DNA from: CAZKWG01 sp964615375
Lineage (GTDB): Bacteria > Myxococcota_A > UBA796 > CAZKWG01
NCBI GenBank assembly: GCA_964615375.1
Contig: CAZTOW010000026.1
Span: forward strand, 1-64,000
Direction: 5' to 3'
Length of the DNA stretch: 64,000 bases
Part shown: piece by piece, positions 1 through 8,059 of the stretch
Position numbering within the stretch: the first letter of the stretch is position 1
Layout: every line of letters starts with the position of its first letter
Notes under the pieces: model-generated
What the model saw: the letters and a program-made list of their open reading frames with translations, nothing else
Database searches by the model: none
What the model was told of the DNA's origin: nothing
Translations under genes and position numbers: made by a program

Positions 1-23
1 AGACTCTTTCATTCTTTCCTCTC

Positions 24-40
24 CGCCGGTTTGACCGGCG
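24..40 (+). promoter_or_regulatory. Short perfect hairpin just upstream of gcvT
   Basis: A perfect 7-bp inverted repeat (arms 24-30 and 34-40, 3-nt loop) ends three bases before the GGAG ribosome-binding site (43-46) of gcvT. It may fold in the 5' leader and affect translation, or be the 3' end of a larger element cut off by the window edge. There is too little upstream sequence to test for a glycine riboswitch. The function is inferred. Confidence 0.3.
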
Positions 41-52
41 CACGGAGCCCCC

Positions 53-1150
53 ATGTCCCTTCGCCGCACCCCCTTCTTCTCCTTCCACAAGGAGGCGGGC
101 GCCCGCCTGATCGACTTTGGTGGCTGGGAGATGCCCGTGCAGTACACGGGGCTCATGGCCGAGCACAAGGCTACGCGCGCCAGCGTGGGCCTCTTCGACG
201 TGAGCCACATGGGCGAGGTGTGGTTCCGGGGCCCGGGCGCCATCGACGCGGTGCGCCACCTGGTGACCAATGACCTCAAGCTGGTGGACGGGCACGCGCA
301 GTACACGGCGATGTGCTACGGCCACGGCGGCATCGTGGATGACCTCATCGTCTACAAGCTGACGGACGACGAGGTGCTGATCTGCGTGAACGCCTCGAAC
401 CGGGAGAAGGACTTCGCCTGGATGAAGGAGAACAACCCGAACCCGGCCGTCTCCGTCGAGGACGAGAGCGACGGCTGGGCGCAGGTGGCCATCCAGGGTC
501 GCCACGCCGCGGCGCTCATCCAGAAGATGACGGCGGTGGACCTCTCCGCCATCCCCTCCTTCCACGTCGCCCGCGGCGCGGTGGCCGGGGTGGAGGGCTG
601 CGTGCTGGCCCGCACCGGGTACACCGGCGAGGACGGCTTCGAGATCTTCCTGCCCGCCACGGGCGCGGGGGCGATGTGGCCGGCGATCATGGAGGCGGGC
701 AAGGAGTTCGACGTCACCCCCGTGGGCCTGGGCGCCCGCGACACGCTGCGCCTGGAGATGAAGTACTGCCTCTACGGCAACGACATCGACCAGGACACCA
801 CGCCGCTGGAGGCGGGGCTGGGCTGGGTGACGAAGCTGAAGAAGCCCGACTTCATCGGCAAGGACGCCCTCGTGCGCCAGCAGGCGGAGGGCGTGAAGCG
901 CCGCCTGGTGGCCATGGTTGTGGAGGAGCGCATCGCCCGCCACGGCAACCCCATCCTGGCCGAGGAGGGCGGCGAGCCCATCGGCGTGGTGACCAGCGGC
1001 ACCCGCTCGCCCTCCCTCGATCAGAACATCGCGCTCGGCTACGTGCCCACCGCGCTCTCCTCGGTCGGCAGCCGCGTCGTCGTGGACGTGCGCGGCAAGA
1101 CCGCCGTGGCCGAGGTCGTCAAGGCCCCCTTCTACACCCGCCCCTACTGA
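53..1150 (+). CDS. gcvT: Glycine cleavage system aminomethyltransferase (T protein)
   Basis: A 365-residue protein, the normal length for GcvT. It moves the aminomethyl carbon of glycine from lipoylated GcvH to tetrahydrofolate, releasing ammonia and giving 5,10-methylene-THF. The N-terminus carries the family pattern of a folate-binding fold (DFGGWEMPVQY, FDVSHMGE). RTGYTGEDGFE lies in the middle, and LEAGLGWVTKL with a C-terminal barrel region follows. The ATG at 53 is preceded by GGAG six bases upstream. gcvH follows 41 bp downstream on the same strand, so the two are probably cotranscribed. No gcvP is present in the window; it may lie upstream of the left edge or elsewhere. The call is very secure. 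Confidence 0.97.
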   Translation: MSLRRTPFFSFHKEAGARLIDFGGWEMPVQYTGLMAEHKATRASVGLFDVSHMGEVWFRGPGAIDAVRHLVTNDLKLVDGHAQYTAMCYGHGGIVDDLIVYKLTDDEVLICVNASNREKDFAWMKENNPNPAVSVEDESDGWAQVAIQGRHAAALIQKMTAVDLSAIPSFHVARGAVAGVEGCVLARTGYTGEDGFEIFLPATGAGAMWPAIMEAGKEFDVTPVGLGARDTLRLEMKYCLYGNDIDQDTTPLEAGLGWVTKLKKPDFIGKDALVRQQAEGVKRRLVAMVVEERIARHGNPILAEEGGEPIGVVTSGTRSPSLDQNIALGYVPTALSSVGSRVVVDVRGKTAVAEVVKAPFYTRPY

Positions 1151-1191
1151 ACCCGCTCCACTTGAACCTGCCCAACCGAACCGAGGACGTC

Positions 1192-1584
1192 ATGAGCAAG
1201 TTCCCCGCCGATCTCCACTACACCGAGAGCCACGAGTGGGCCCGCCTCGAGGGTGACGTCGTCACCGTGGGCATCACCTGGTTCGCCCAGGACAGCCTGG
1301 GGGACGTGGTCCACGTCGAGATGCCGAAGAAGGGCGCCAAGGTCAAGAAGGGCCAGTCCATCGCCGAGATCGAGAGCGTGAAGGCCGTCTCCGAGATCTA
1401 CAGCCCGGTGGACGGCGAGGTGGTGGCGATCAACGACGACCTCGACGGCGACGAGGAGAAGGTGAACAAGGCCCCCTACGGCGCCGGCTGGCTCTTCAAG
1501 ATCCGGGTCGCGGGCGCGGGCGCGCTCGCCGGGATGATGGACGTGGGGGCCTACGAGCGCCACGTCGCGGCGCAGGATCACTGA
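1192..1584 (+). CDS. gcvH: Glycine cleavage system H protein (lipoyl carrier)
   Basis: A 130-residue lipoyl carrier that shuttles the aminomethyl intermediate between the P, T and L proteins. The lipoylated lysine is Lys64 in IESVKAVSE, within the usual hammerhead fold. The N-terminal pattern LHYTESHEWAR is diagnostic. The ATG at 1192 is chosen because the protein then starts exactly where the family starts; the same frame is open far upstream, but only as a shadow of gcvT. The gene pairs with gcvT upstream. The next gene downstream is not gcvP, as in many bacteria, but an unrelated ATPase/nuclease-like gene. Confidence 0.97.
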   Translation: MSKFPADLHYTESHEWARLEGDVVTVGITWFAQDSLGDVVHVEMPKKGAKVKKGQSIAEIESVKAVSEIYSPVDGEVVAINDDLDGDEEKVNKAPYGAGWLFKIRVAGAGALAGMMDVGAYERHVAAQDH

Positions 1585-1621
1585 GCCGGGAGGCGCCGAC
1601 GTTCCCACCTCTGGTTACGTC

Positions 1622-3364
1622 GTGTCCATGCACGCGCGGCTCCCCATAGGCTTCTCGGATTTCGCGACCATTCGCCGCCAGAGCCTGCTCTACGTGGACA
1701 AGTCGGCGCTCGCCGCCGAGGTGGTGCGTTCACCGCGGCAGGTGGTCCTCCTGCCCCGCCCCCGACGCTTCGGGAAGACGCTCAACCTCACCATGCTGCG
1801 CGCTTTCTTCGAGCGGGGGGATGACGCCGCCGAGCTCTTCGAGGGCCTGGCCGTCACGCGCGCGGGCCCGGACGTGCTCGAGCACATGGGGCGACACCCG
1901 GTCATCTTCCTGACCTTCAAGGACGTGAAGCAGCGAGACTGGGAGACCTGTCTGGACAAGATCGCGGGGCTGATCTCCGCCGAGGTCGTCCGGCTGAGGC
2001 CCGCGCTCGCCAGCCTGGAGATGGCCCCGGAGGAGCGGGAGCTCCTGCTCACCCTCGCCGGGCGACACCCCCCGCTGGCCTGCCTGGAGGGGGCCCTCGC
2101 TCTGCTCTCCCGCCTGCTGCACGCCGCCACCGGCGAGCCCGTCGTCATCCTCATCGACGAGTACGACACCCCCATCCACGCGGGCTTCGCGCAGGGCTAC
2201 TACGACGAGGTGGTGAGCTTCACCCGCAACCTGCTCTCCGCGGGCTTCAAGGACAACCCTCACCTCTACCGGGGCGTCATCACCGGGATCCTGCGGGTCG
2301 CCCGCGAGGCGCTCTTCTCCGGGCTCAACAACGTCGCGGTCCACACGGTGCTCAGCGACGCCTTCGCCGACCACTTCGGGTTCCTGGAGGAGGAGGTCGT
2401 GGCCCTGGCGGAGGGCTGCGGGGTCGCCTCGCTCATGCCCGCCCTCCAAGACTGGTACAACGGATACCAGGTTGGCTCGCGCCGTGTCTACAACCCCTGG
2501 TCCATCACCAACGCGCTCGCCAACCCTGCCGACGGGCTCCGCCCCTACTGGGTCAACACCGCCAGTGACGAGATCCTGCGCGACCTCCTGGTGCAGTCCG
2601 GGCTGAGCGTCCACGAGGAGATCGCCGCCCTGATCCGCGGTGAGACCATCCTCCGCCCCATCTCCGAGGACATCACGCTGAGGGAGGTCCACGAGGCCCC
2701 CGAGGCCCTCTGGAGCTTCCTCCTCTTCAGCGGCTACCTCACCGCCACCGCGCCCGCCGCGCGCGGGACCGAGGGGATCCCCGACACTCCGCTCCGGGTG
2801 CCCAACCGCGAGGTGGCGACGGTCTACCGGGGCCTCTTCTCCCGCTGGATGGAGCGCGGGCTCGCCTCCTGGTCGGACGCGCCTCGCCAGCTCGCGCACG
2901 CCCTGCTCCACGGCGACGCCGAGACCTTCGAGAGCCTCCTCGAGCGCCTGATGGTCCGCGCCCTCTCCTTCCACGACGTCGCCGTCCGCCAGCCGGAGGC
3001 CGTCTATCAGGCCTTCATCGTCGGGCTGCTGGTGCAGCTCGAAGCCACGCACGAGGTCCGCTCCAACCGGGAGAGCGGCCACGGGCGCTATGACCTCCTC
3101 GTCCGACCGCGCGCCGCGGGCTCACCCGGCGCCATCCTCGAGCTCAAGGTGATCCAGGCCCGGCGCGGGGAGACGAGCGAGCAGGCGCTGGAGCGCGCGA
3201 TGGCCCAGGTCCGGGATCGCGACTACGCCGCGGAGCTCTTCGCCGCGGGAGCGGCGCCGGTGTGGTGCTGGGCGGCGGTCTTCGACGGGAAGCGCGTGTC
3301 CACGCTGGTCGAGCAGGCCACGCCCCGCGACGGGCGCGGCCCGGGCTCGACCCCAGGAAACTAG
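1622..3364 (+). CDS. AAA-ATPase-like protein with C-terminal PD-(D/E)XK nuclease domain (DUF1703 type)
   Basis: A 580-residue protein with the layout of the abundant AAA-ATPase-like/PDDEXK_9 (DUF1703) family. The N-terminus has the typical entry IGFSDFATIRR and YVDKS. A compact P-loop, PRRFGKT, lies at about residues 47-53, and a Walker B-like VVILIDEYDTP at about 174-184. The C-terminal 120 residues carry YDLLVRP and ILELKV (about 488-508), matching the D...ExK core of a restriction-like nuclease. The family is common in copy-number-variable form in anaerobes and environmental bacteria, and its cellular role is not established. The start is GTG at 1622, or ATG at 1628. It sits 37 bp after gcvH, and its stop overlaps that of the convergent peroxiredoxin gene by 4 nt (CTAG). 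It may be a mobile or selfish gene, but no flanking repeats were seen. Confidence 0.85.
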   Translation: MSMHARLPIGFSDFATIRRQSLLYVDKSALAAEVVRSPRQVVLLPRPRRFGKTLNLTMLRAFFERGDDAAELFEGLAVTRAGPDVLEHMGRHPVIFLTFKDVKQRDWETCLDKIAGLISAEVVRLRPALASLEMAPEERELLLTLAGRHPPLACLEGALALLSRLLHAATGEPVVILIDEYDTPIHAGFAQGYYDEVVSFTRNLLSAGFKDNPHLYRGVITGILRVAREALFSGLNNVAVHTVLSDAFADHFGFLEEEVVALAEGCGVASLMPALQDWYNGYQVGSRRVYNPWSITNALANPADGLRPYWVNTASDEILRDLLVQSGLSVHEEIAALIRGETILRPISEDITLREVHEAPEALWSFLLFSGYLTATAPAARGTEGIPDTPLRVPNREVATVYRGLFSRWMERGLASWSDAPRQLAHALLHGDAETFESLLERLMVRALSFHDVAVRQPEAVYQAFIVGLLVQLEATHEVRSNRESGHGRYDLLVRPRAAGSPGAILELKVIQARRGETSEQALERAMAQVRDRDYAAELFAAGAAPVWCWAAVFDGKRVSTLVEQATPRDGRGPGSTPGN

Positions 3365-4011
3365 ATCGACTTGTAACCCAGGTAGTGGTCGATGTGCTCG
3401 ATGTCCGTGCGCTCCAGGCGGGCCTGGATGGCGGCCATGGTCTGGGCGGGCGGGACGATGACCTTGTCGCCGGGGCGCCAGTTGACCGGCGTGGCGATGC
3501 CGTTGCCGTCGGCGGCCTGAAGGCTGTCCACCAGGCGCAGCACCTCGTCCACGTTGCGGCCGTTGGCCAGCGGGTAGTAGATGAGCGCGCGCACCTTGCG
3601 GTTCGGGTCGATGACGAAGACGGCGCGCACCGTGACCGTGCTGCTCTCGCCCGGGTGGATCATCCCGTACTTCTGGGCCACCTTGGTGTCCAGGTCGGCG
3701 ATCATCGGGAAGGGGAGCTCGATGCCGAGGTTCTTCTTGATGTTCAGCACCCAGGCCAGGTGGGAGTGGATGGAGTCGATGCTGAGCCCGATGAGCTTGA
3801 CGTTGCGCTTGTCGAACTCGGCCGACTTGCGCGCGAACTCGCTGAGCTCGGTCGTGCAGACAGGCGTGAAGTCGGCCGGGTGCGAGAAGAAGACCACCCA
3901 CTTGCCAGCCTGCCACTCAGAGAAGGTGAGCGGGCCGTGGGTGCTGTTGGCGGTGAAGTCCGGGGCGAGGTCGCCGATGCGGGGGATCGAGCCGTAGGTG
4001 GAGTCGGACAC
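3361..4011 (-). CDS. 1-Cys peroxiredoxin (Prx6-type)
   Basis: A 216-residue AhpC/TSA-superfamily peroxidase. The catalytic motif DFTPVCTTE places the peroxidatic cysteine at residue 52. No other cysteine is present, so it must act as a 1-Cys enzyme that needs an outside thiol for recycling. Length, the internal HPADFTPVCT motif and the C-terminal extension ending HYLGYKSI fit the Prx6 group rather than AhpC. The start is GTG at 4011 with AAGGAG seven bases upstream. It reduces hydrogen peroxide and organic peroxides in the cytoplasm. A 9-bp inverted repeat lies upstream (4043-4087). No oxyR or perR gene is adjacent. Confidence 0.93.
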   Translation of the reverse strand: MSDSTYGSIPRIGDLAPDFTANSTHGPLTFSEWQAGKWVVFFSHPADFTPVCTTELSEFARKSAEFDKRNVKLIGLSIDSIHSHLAWVLNIKKNLGIELPFPMIADLDTKVAQKYGMIHPGESSTVTVRAVFVIDPNRKVRALIYYPLANGRNVDEVLRLVDSLQAADGNGIATPVNWRPGDKVIVPPAQTMAAIQARLERTDIEHIDHYLGYKSI

Positions 4012-4042
4012 AGGATGCTCCTTGGTCGTTGAAGCAGGGTTC

Positions 4043-4087
4043 GCGGTCTTCTCCTTCTAATCGCCTGCCGCGGGAAAGGAAGACCGC
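4043..4087. promoter_or_regulatory. Inverted repeat upstream of the peroxiredoxin gene
   Basis: The 9-bp arms GCGGTCTTC (4043-4051) and GAAGACCGC (4079-4087) are perfectly complementary and separated by 27 bp. They lie 32-76 bp upstream of the GTG start, in the 201-bp region between divergent peroxiredoxin and amidase genes. Dyads with this spacing are typical of repressor or activator sites bound as two dimers. Binding is inferred only. Confidence 0.35.
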
Positions 4088-4212
4088 GCCCGACCGGCCG
4101 GGTCCGCCCACTCACGACGATCGCGTCCAGCACGCGAAGATCAGCCTCCCTCGAAGCACGGAGCCCGATCTTGCGGTACGATCCTCCCCTTCCGCTCCCG
4201 ACCGAGGTCCCC

Positions 4213-5823
4213 ATGAGCGCGCTCCTCCTGCTCGTCGCCCCCACCCTGGCCGCCTCGCTCCAGCAGCGCGACTTCGCCCGCGCGGCCCGCGACTTCGACG
4301 TGCCCGAGCCGCTGCTGCTGGCCATCTCCTGGGAGGCGAGCCGCTGGAAGCCGGACGTGGCGAGCGCCTGGGGCGGCTACGGGCCCTTCGACCTGCGCGA
4401 GGAGGGCAGCCCCAACGTGGAGACCGCGGCCCGCCTGCTGGACGTGAGCCCGGACCTGCTCATCGGCGACCCGGTGTGGAACCTGCGCGGGGCGGCGGCC
4501 CTGCTCCGCTGGCACGGGGACGCCCTCGGCGACCCGGACACCGACGAGCTCGCGGCCTGGTGGGACGCGGTCGTGGCCTTCTCCGGCGAGGACGACCCCG
4601 TCCTGCAGCACCGCTACGCGGCCTACATCTACGCCACGCTGGCCCGGGGCGAGGCCGCCGACGGCCTCGTGCTGCTGCCCCGGGACGTGGACGTCAGCGA
4701 TCACCCGGTCCCGATCCCGCCGCCCGGGACCTGCGACTACTCCGGCTGCGACGCCTTCATCGAGGCCTCCGCCTACAACTACTCGGACTACTCGCGCGAC
4801 GCCTCGGACATCTCCTACATCGTCATCCACACGGTGCAGGGCAGCTACGAGGGCTGCATCTCCTGGTTCCAGAACTCCGCCGCCAGCGTGAGCGCCCACT
4901 ACGTGGTCTCCACCGACGGCGACATCACGCAGATGGTGGACGAGTCAGACGTGGCCTGGCACGCCGGGAACTGGGACTACAACCTGGCGAGCGTGGGCAT
5001 CGAGCACGAGGGCTACGTCGAGTACCCGGAGACCTACTACACCGAGTCGATGTACACGGCGTCGGCGGCGCTCTCCCGCGACATCGTGGACCGCAACGGC
5101 ATCCCCATCAGCCGCTCCTACATCATCGCCCACTCCGAGGTCCCCGGCGCCACCCACACGGATCCGGGGGACGGCTGGGACTGGGACTACTACATGTCCC
5201 TCATCGAGGGCGGCTCCTCGGGCGGGAGCACGTCCACGGGCGATCTGGTCGGCGCGATCGCGGACTCGGACATCTACACCGGCGCGCGGCTCGCGGGCGC
5301 CACGGTCTGGATCGCCGAGACCGGCGAGGTCACCACCTCCGACAGCGACGGGATGTACTACTTCTACGATCTCGGGCTCTCGTCCTACACGGTGCATGCG
5401 ACCCTGGACGGCTACGCCGAGGGCACCTGCTCGAAGTCCATCAGCACGGGCACGAACTGGTGCTCCATCGCCCTGACCCCGGGCGGGAGCTCCGGCGGCG
5501 GAGACAGCGGCTCCGGCGGGGACGGCGGCGGCGGGGACGGCGGCGGCTCCGAGGGCGGCGGCGGGGAGACCGGCGATCCAGGCGGCGTGGACACGCAGGA
5601 CCCCGGCGGCTCCGAGGGCGGCTCCGAGGGCGGCGGGGACGGCGGCGGCGGGGACGAGGGCGACCTCAGCGAGCCCCCGGGCTCGCGCATGCTCGTCTCG
5701 GACACGAAGGGCGGCTGCGGCTGCGCCTCCTCACCCGCCCGGAGCGGCCTCGCGGCGCTGCTGGCGGGGGCGACGCTGGCCCTGTTCTCCCGGCGCGCGC
5801 GCGCAGGCGAGCGGAGCGCTTAG
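4213..5823 (+). CDS. Secreted N-acetylmuramoyl-L-alanine amidase (Amidase_2) with carboxypeptidase-regulatory-like domain and MYXO-CTERM tail
   Basis: A 536-residue exported protein. A signal peptide (MSALLLLVAPTLAA) is followed by a helical region of about 140 residues of unknown role. The zinc-amidase fold follows, with YIVIHTVQG, SVGIEHEGY, IIAHSEVPG and THTDPGDGW supplying the metal-binding His/Asp pattern of peptidoglycan amidases. A beta-sandwich of about 70 residues (DSDGMYYFYDLGLSSYTV) resembles a carboxypeptidase-regulatory-like repeat. A long Gly/Ser/Glu linker leads to a C-terminal GGCGCASS motif, a hydrophobic segment and an Arg-rich end, as in MYXO-CTERM sorting tails. ATG 4213 is chosen because it opens the signal peptide; an upstream TTG at 4171 lacks this logic. 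It probably acts at the cell surface on peptidoglycan, perhaps of competitors or prey. Confidence 0.88.
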   Translation: MSALLLLVAPTLAASLQQRDFARAARDFDVPEPLLLAISWEASRWKPDVASAWGGYGPFDLREEGSPNVETAARLLDVSPDLLIGDPVWNLRGAAALLRWHGDALGDPDTDELAAWWDAVVAFSGEDDPVLQHRYAAYIYATLARGEAADGLVLLPRDVDVSDHPVPIPPPGTCDYSGCDAFIEASAYNYSDYSRDASDISYIVIHTVQGSYEGCISWFQNSAASVSAHYVVSTDGDITQMVDESDVAWHAGNWDYNLASVGIEHEGYVEYPETYYTESMYTASAALSRDIVDRNGIPISRSYIIAHSEVPGATHTDPGDGWDWDYYMSLIEGGSSGGSTSTGDLVGAIADSDIYTGARLAGATVWIAETGEVTTSDSDGMYYFYDLGLSSYTVHATLDGYAEGTCSKSISTGTNWCSIALTPGGSSGGGDSGSGGDGGGGDGGGSEGGGGETGDPGGVDTQDPGGSEGGSEGGGDGGGGDEGDLSEPPGSRMLVSDTKGGCGCASSPARSGLAALLAGATLALFSRRARAGERSA

Positions 5824-6701
5824 TCCAGGAAAGCCTCGAGCGTGCGGCGGCGCGTGGCGTGGCGCAGCTTCTTGAGCGCCTTGATCTCGATCTGCCGGAT
5901 GCGCTCGCGGGTCAGGTTGAACTGGCTGCCGATCTCCTCGAGCGAGTACTGCGAGGGCTCGCCGATGCCGTAGCGCATGCGGACGACCTTCTCCTCGCGC
6001 GGGGTCAGGCTGGCGAGGGCGTCCTCCATGACGTCGCGCAGCATGGCCTCGTCCATCGGGTTGCCCGGGTCCTCGCCCCGCGGGTTCTCGATGAAGTCCG
6101 CCACCGTGCTGTCCGAGTCATCGGAGATCGGGGCGTCCAGGCTCATCGGCTCGCGGGTCAGGCGCAGCAGGCCCTCGATCTGCTCGGCGTCGATCTCCAG
6201 GCGGGCGGCGATCTCGTTGAGCGTGGGCTCACGGCCGAGCTCCTGGAAGAGCGCCTTCTGGACGTGGTGGACGCGGTTGACCACCTCGAGCTTGTAGATC
6301 GGGATGCGGATGGTGCGGATCTGGCTCTCGATCGCCCGGATGATGCTCTGGCGGATCCACCAGGAGGCGTAGGTCGAGAACTTGAAGCCGCGGGTGTGGT
6401 CGAACTTCTCGACCGCCTTGATGAGGCCGAGGTTGCCCTCCTGCACGAGGTCGGCCAGCGGCAGCCCACGGTAGGTGTACTGCTTGGCGATGCTGACCAC
6501 GAGCCGCAGGTTGGCGGTCACGAGGGCGTGGCGGGCGAGCTCGGCGTCGGGGCCGTTCTCGGCGACCAGGCGAGCCACCTCGACCTCGTCCTCGCGCGAG
6601 AGCAGCGGTATCTCGCCCATGCGCCGGAGGTACTTGTTCAGAAGCGGGCTGCCGGGCTCAGTGGGGACGCTGGAGCGGGGCCGGGCGCTGGCGAAGGACA
6701 T
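5820..6701 (-). CDS. RNA polymerase sigma factor, RpoD/RpoS type (sigma-70 group 2)
   Basis: A 293-residue sigma-70 factor without region 1.1. Region 1.2 (SPLLNKYLRRMGEIPLLSRE) is followed by region 2 with the core-binding and -10 recognition helix (DLVQEGNLGLIKAVEKFD, STYASWWIRQSIIRAI), region 3, and region 4 with the -35 helix-turn-helix (LTRERIRQIEIKALKKLRH). Size and lack of 1.1 match RpoS-like or stationary-phase group 2 factors rather than the primary RpoD. ATG 6701 is chosen for its GGAGGT ribosome-binding site; a longer reading to 6821 lacks homology. Its leader holds two hairpins and, farther upstream, a 16-bp tandem repeat. The stop overlaps that of the convergent amidase gene by 4 nt. 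Confidence 0.95.
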   Translation of the reverse strand: MSFASARPRSSVPTEPGSPLLNKYLRRMGEIPLLSREDEVEVARLVAENGPDAELARHALVTANLRLVVSIAKQYTYRGLPLADLVQEGNLGLIKAVEKFDHTRGFKFSTYASWWIRQSIIRAIESQIRTIRIPIYKLEVVNRVHHVQKALFQELGREPTLNEIAARLEIDAEQIEGLLRLTREPMSLDAPISDDSDSTVADFIENPRGEDPGNPMDEAMLRDVMEDALASLTPREEKVVRMRYGIGEPSQYSLEEIGSQFNLTRERIRQIEIKALKKLRHATRRRTLEAFLD

Positions 6702-6783
6702 GGCGACCTCCGGGAGAAGGTGTCGGTCGCCTTTATGGGATGCAAGGATCGTGCCTGGATCCAGCCGATGTCCGAGAGCGGTC

Positions 6784-6860
6784 GGAGGAGGGCTCCTCCC
6801 GGGGCCCCTGACCCCATTCATTCTCTTGGAGTGTCACTTTTCTTGATGGGACAAGAAAGG
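6784..6860 (-). promoter_or_regulatory. Two-hairpin region upstream of the sigma factor gene
   Basis: Between 83 and 159 bp upstream of the sigma-factor start are two dyads. One is a perfect 6-bp repeat with a 4-nt loop (6784-6799, GGAGGA/TCCTCC). The other is a 9-bp repeat with one G-T mismatch and a 6-nt loop (arms 6837-6845 and 6852-6860, core TTTCTTG/CAAGAAA). The second lies in a locally AT-rich stretch and could be an operator or leader stem-loop. No convincing -35/-10 pair was found here. Confidence 0.35.
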
Positions 6861-6902
6861 ACTTGACGCTCTTCGGGAAACTAGGCGCCCAACGATGGCA
6901 CC

Positions 6903-6934
6903 ACGTCCGAATTCTGGAACGTCCGAATTCTGGA
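6903..6934. repeat. Perfect tandem 16-bp duplication with GAATTC core
   Basis: The unit ACGTCCGAATTCTGGA occurs twice back to back (6903-6918 and 6919-6934). It lies just after the aminopeptidase stop codon and about 200 bp upstream of the sigma-factor start, both on the minus strand. Each unit contains an imperfect dyad around GAATTC. It could be a paired operator or a recent slippage duplication. Confidence 0.6.
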
Positions 6935-6942
6935 CGCCCCGC

Positions 6943-8022
6943 TCAGGGCGCGACATCGGTGTCGCGGTTGAGGGCGACCGCCTCGGCCAGGGCCGCGTAG
7001 GGGTCGCCGCCCCGGGGGATGGCGCGGATGTCCTGCATGAAGGCCAGCAGGTCGCCCCCGTGGCGGGCCAGCAGGGCCTCGAAGGCCGAGCGGCTCTCGT
7101 TGTAGGTGCGGAACTGCACGAGGCGGGCGTTGTTCCAGGTGCCCCGGCCGGCGGCGGCCACCCAGCGCTCGGGCTCGCTCAGGCCACCCTCGGCGACGCG
7201 CGCGGGGAAGCCGGCGAAGAGGGCCTGCTTGCGCGCCAGCTTCTCCTCGTCGGAGAGGGCCGGGTCGGCGTAGACGGCCTCCAGGTCCTGGTAGAGCCCG
7301 CGCTGCAGCTCGCGCCAGCGCTGGAGGTCGGCGAATTCCCGGCGCGCGCCCTGGGCCTGGGGCGAGTCGGGGCCGTACTTCTCGTCCAGGTAGCGGAACG
7401 CGGCCTCCTCGCCCACGAAGCTGGCGAAGCTCTCGTTGAAGGCCACGCTCCCCGGCACCCAGACGGTGGCGTGGGCGAGCTCGTGCAGCACGGTGTCAGC
7501 CAGATCGGCCTCGCTCCAGGTGAGCATGCTGGGGAGGATGGGGTCGCGGAACCAGCCGAGCGTGGAGTAGGCCCCGGCGGTGCGGCGCCAGGCATCGAGC
7601 CCGCGGGCGGAGAGGCGCGCGGTCGTGCGCTCGGCGTCCCGGGCCCGGAAATAGCCCAGGTAGGGCACGCGGCCGACGATGGGGAACCACCAGGTCTTCG
7701 CGTCGAAAGAGAGCGGGTCGCAGGCGCTGACCGTCCAGATCTCGCGCTCCCAGCCCACGGCGAGGCTCCCGTAGTTCTTCGTGGGCTGGAGCCCGAGGCG
7801 CTCGCCGAAGCGCTTGACGTCGGCGACCAGCAGGAGGGCGTCGCGTTGGGCCTCGGTGAGCTCGCCGCGCTCCAGCACGCGCTCCACCGGGCGGCGGCTG
7901 GCCAGCAGCTCCGCCTGGAAGTACGCCGACTTCACGACATAGCCCACCCGACAGCCCAGGGTGCCGAGCAGCGCGAGGAGGAGCGCGGGGAGCGCGCGGG
8001 AGAGGGTGCTCATCCTCCGCAT
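6943..8022 (-). CDS. Lipoprotein zinc aminopeptidase-like protein
   Basis: A 359-residue putative lipoprotein. The N-terminal signal ends in the lipobox-like LGTLGC. A zinc-protease motif HELAHAT is followed about 20 residues later by FNESFASFVGEEA, giving a HExxH...E arrangement. Length and the phrases REIWTVSACDP and KTWWFPIVGRVPYLGYF match a family annotated as putative aminopeptidase in proteobacteria (COG4324-like, from memory). ATG 8022 is preferred because GGAG lies six bases upstream; the ATG at 8013 has no proper spacing. The gene is divergent from a zinc-ribbon gene only 37 bp away. The catalytic motif is visible, but the substrate is unknown. Confidence 0.8.
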   Translation of the reverse strand: MRRMSTLSRALPALLLALLGTLGCRVGYVVKSAYFQAELLASRRPVERVLERGELTEAQRDALLLVADVKRFGERLGLQPTKNYGSLAVGWEREIWTVSACDPLSFDAKTWWFPIVGRVPYLGYFRARDAERTTARLSARGLDAWRRTAGAYSTLGWFRDPILPSMLTWSEADLADTVLHELAHATVWVPGSVAFNESFASFVGEEAAFRYLDEKYGPDSPQAQGARREFADLQRWRELQRGLYQDLEAVYADPALSDEEKLARKQALFAGFPARVAEGGLSEPERWVAAAGRGTWNNARLVQFRTYNESRSAFEALLARHGGDLLAFMQDIRAIPRGGDPYAALAEAVALNRDTDVAP

Positions 8023-8059
8023 GATACGCTCCGGTTCGCCTGCCGTCTCGAGGTTCATC

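Noticed and set aside
1..52. Glycine riboswitch before gcvT
   Set aside because: Only 52 bases are available and no aptamer core is visible; only a hairpin is reported.
4029..6866. Open frame of about 945 codons on the plus strand over the amidase and sigma genes
   Set aside because: Arg/Gly/Pro-rich translation, out of frame with the amidase and antisense to the sigma factor.
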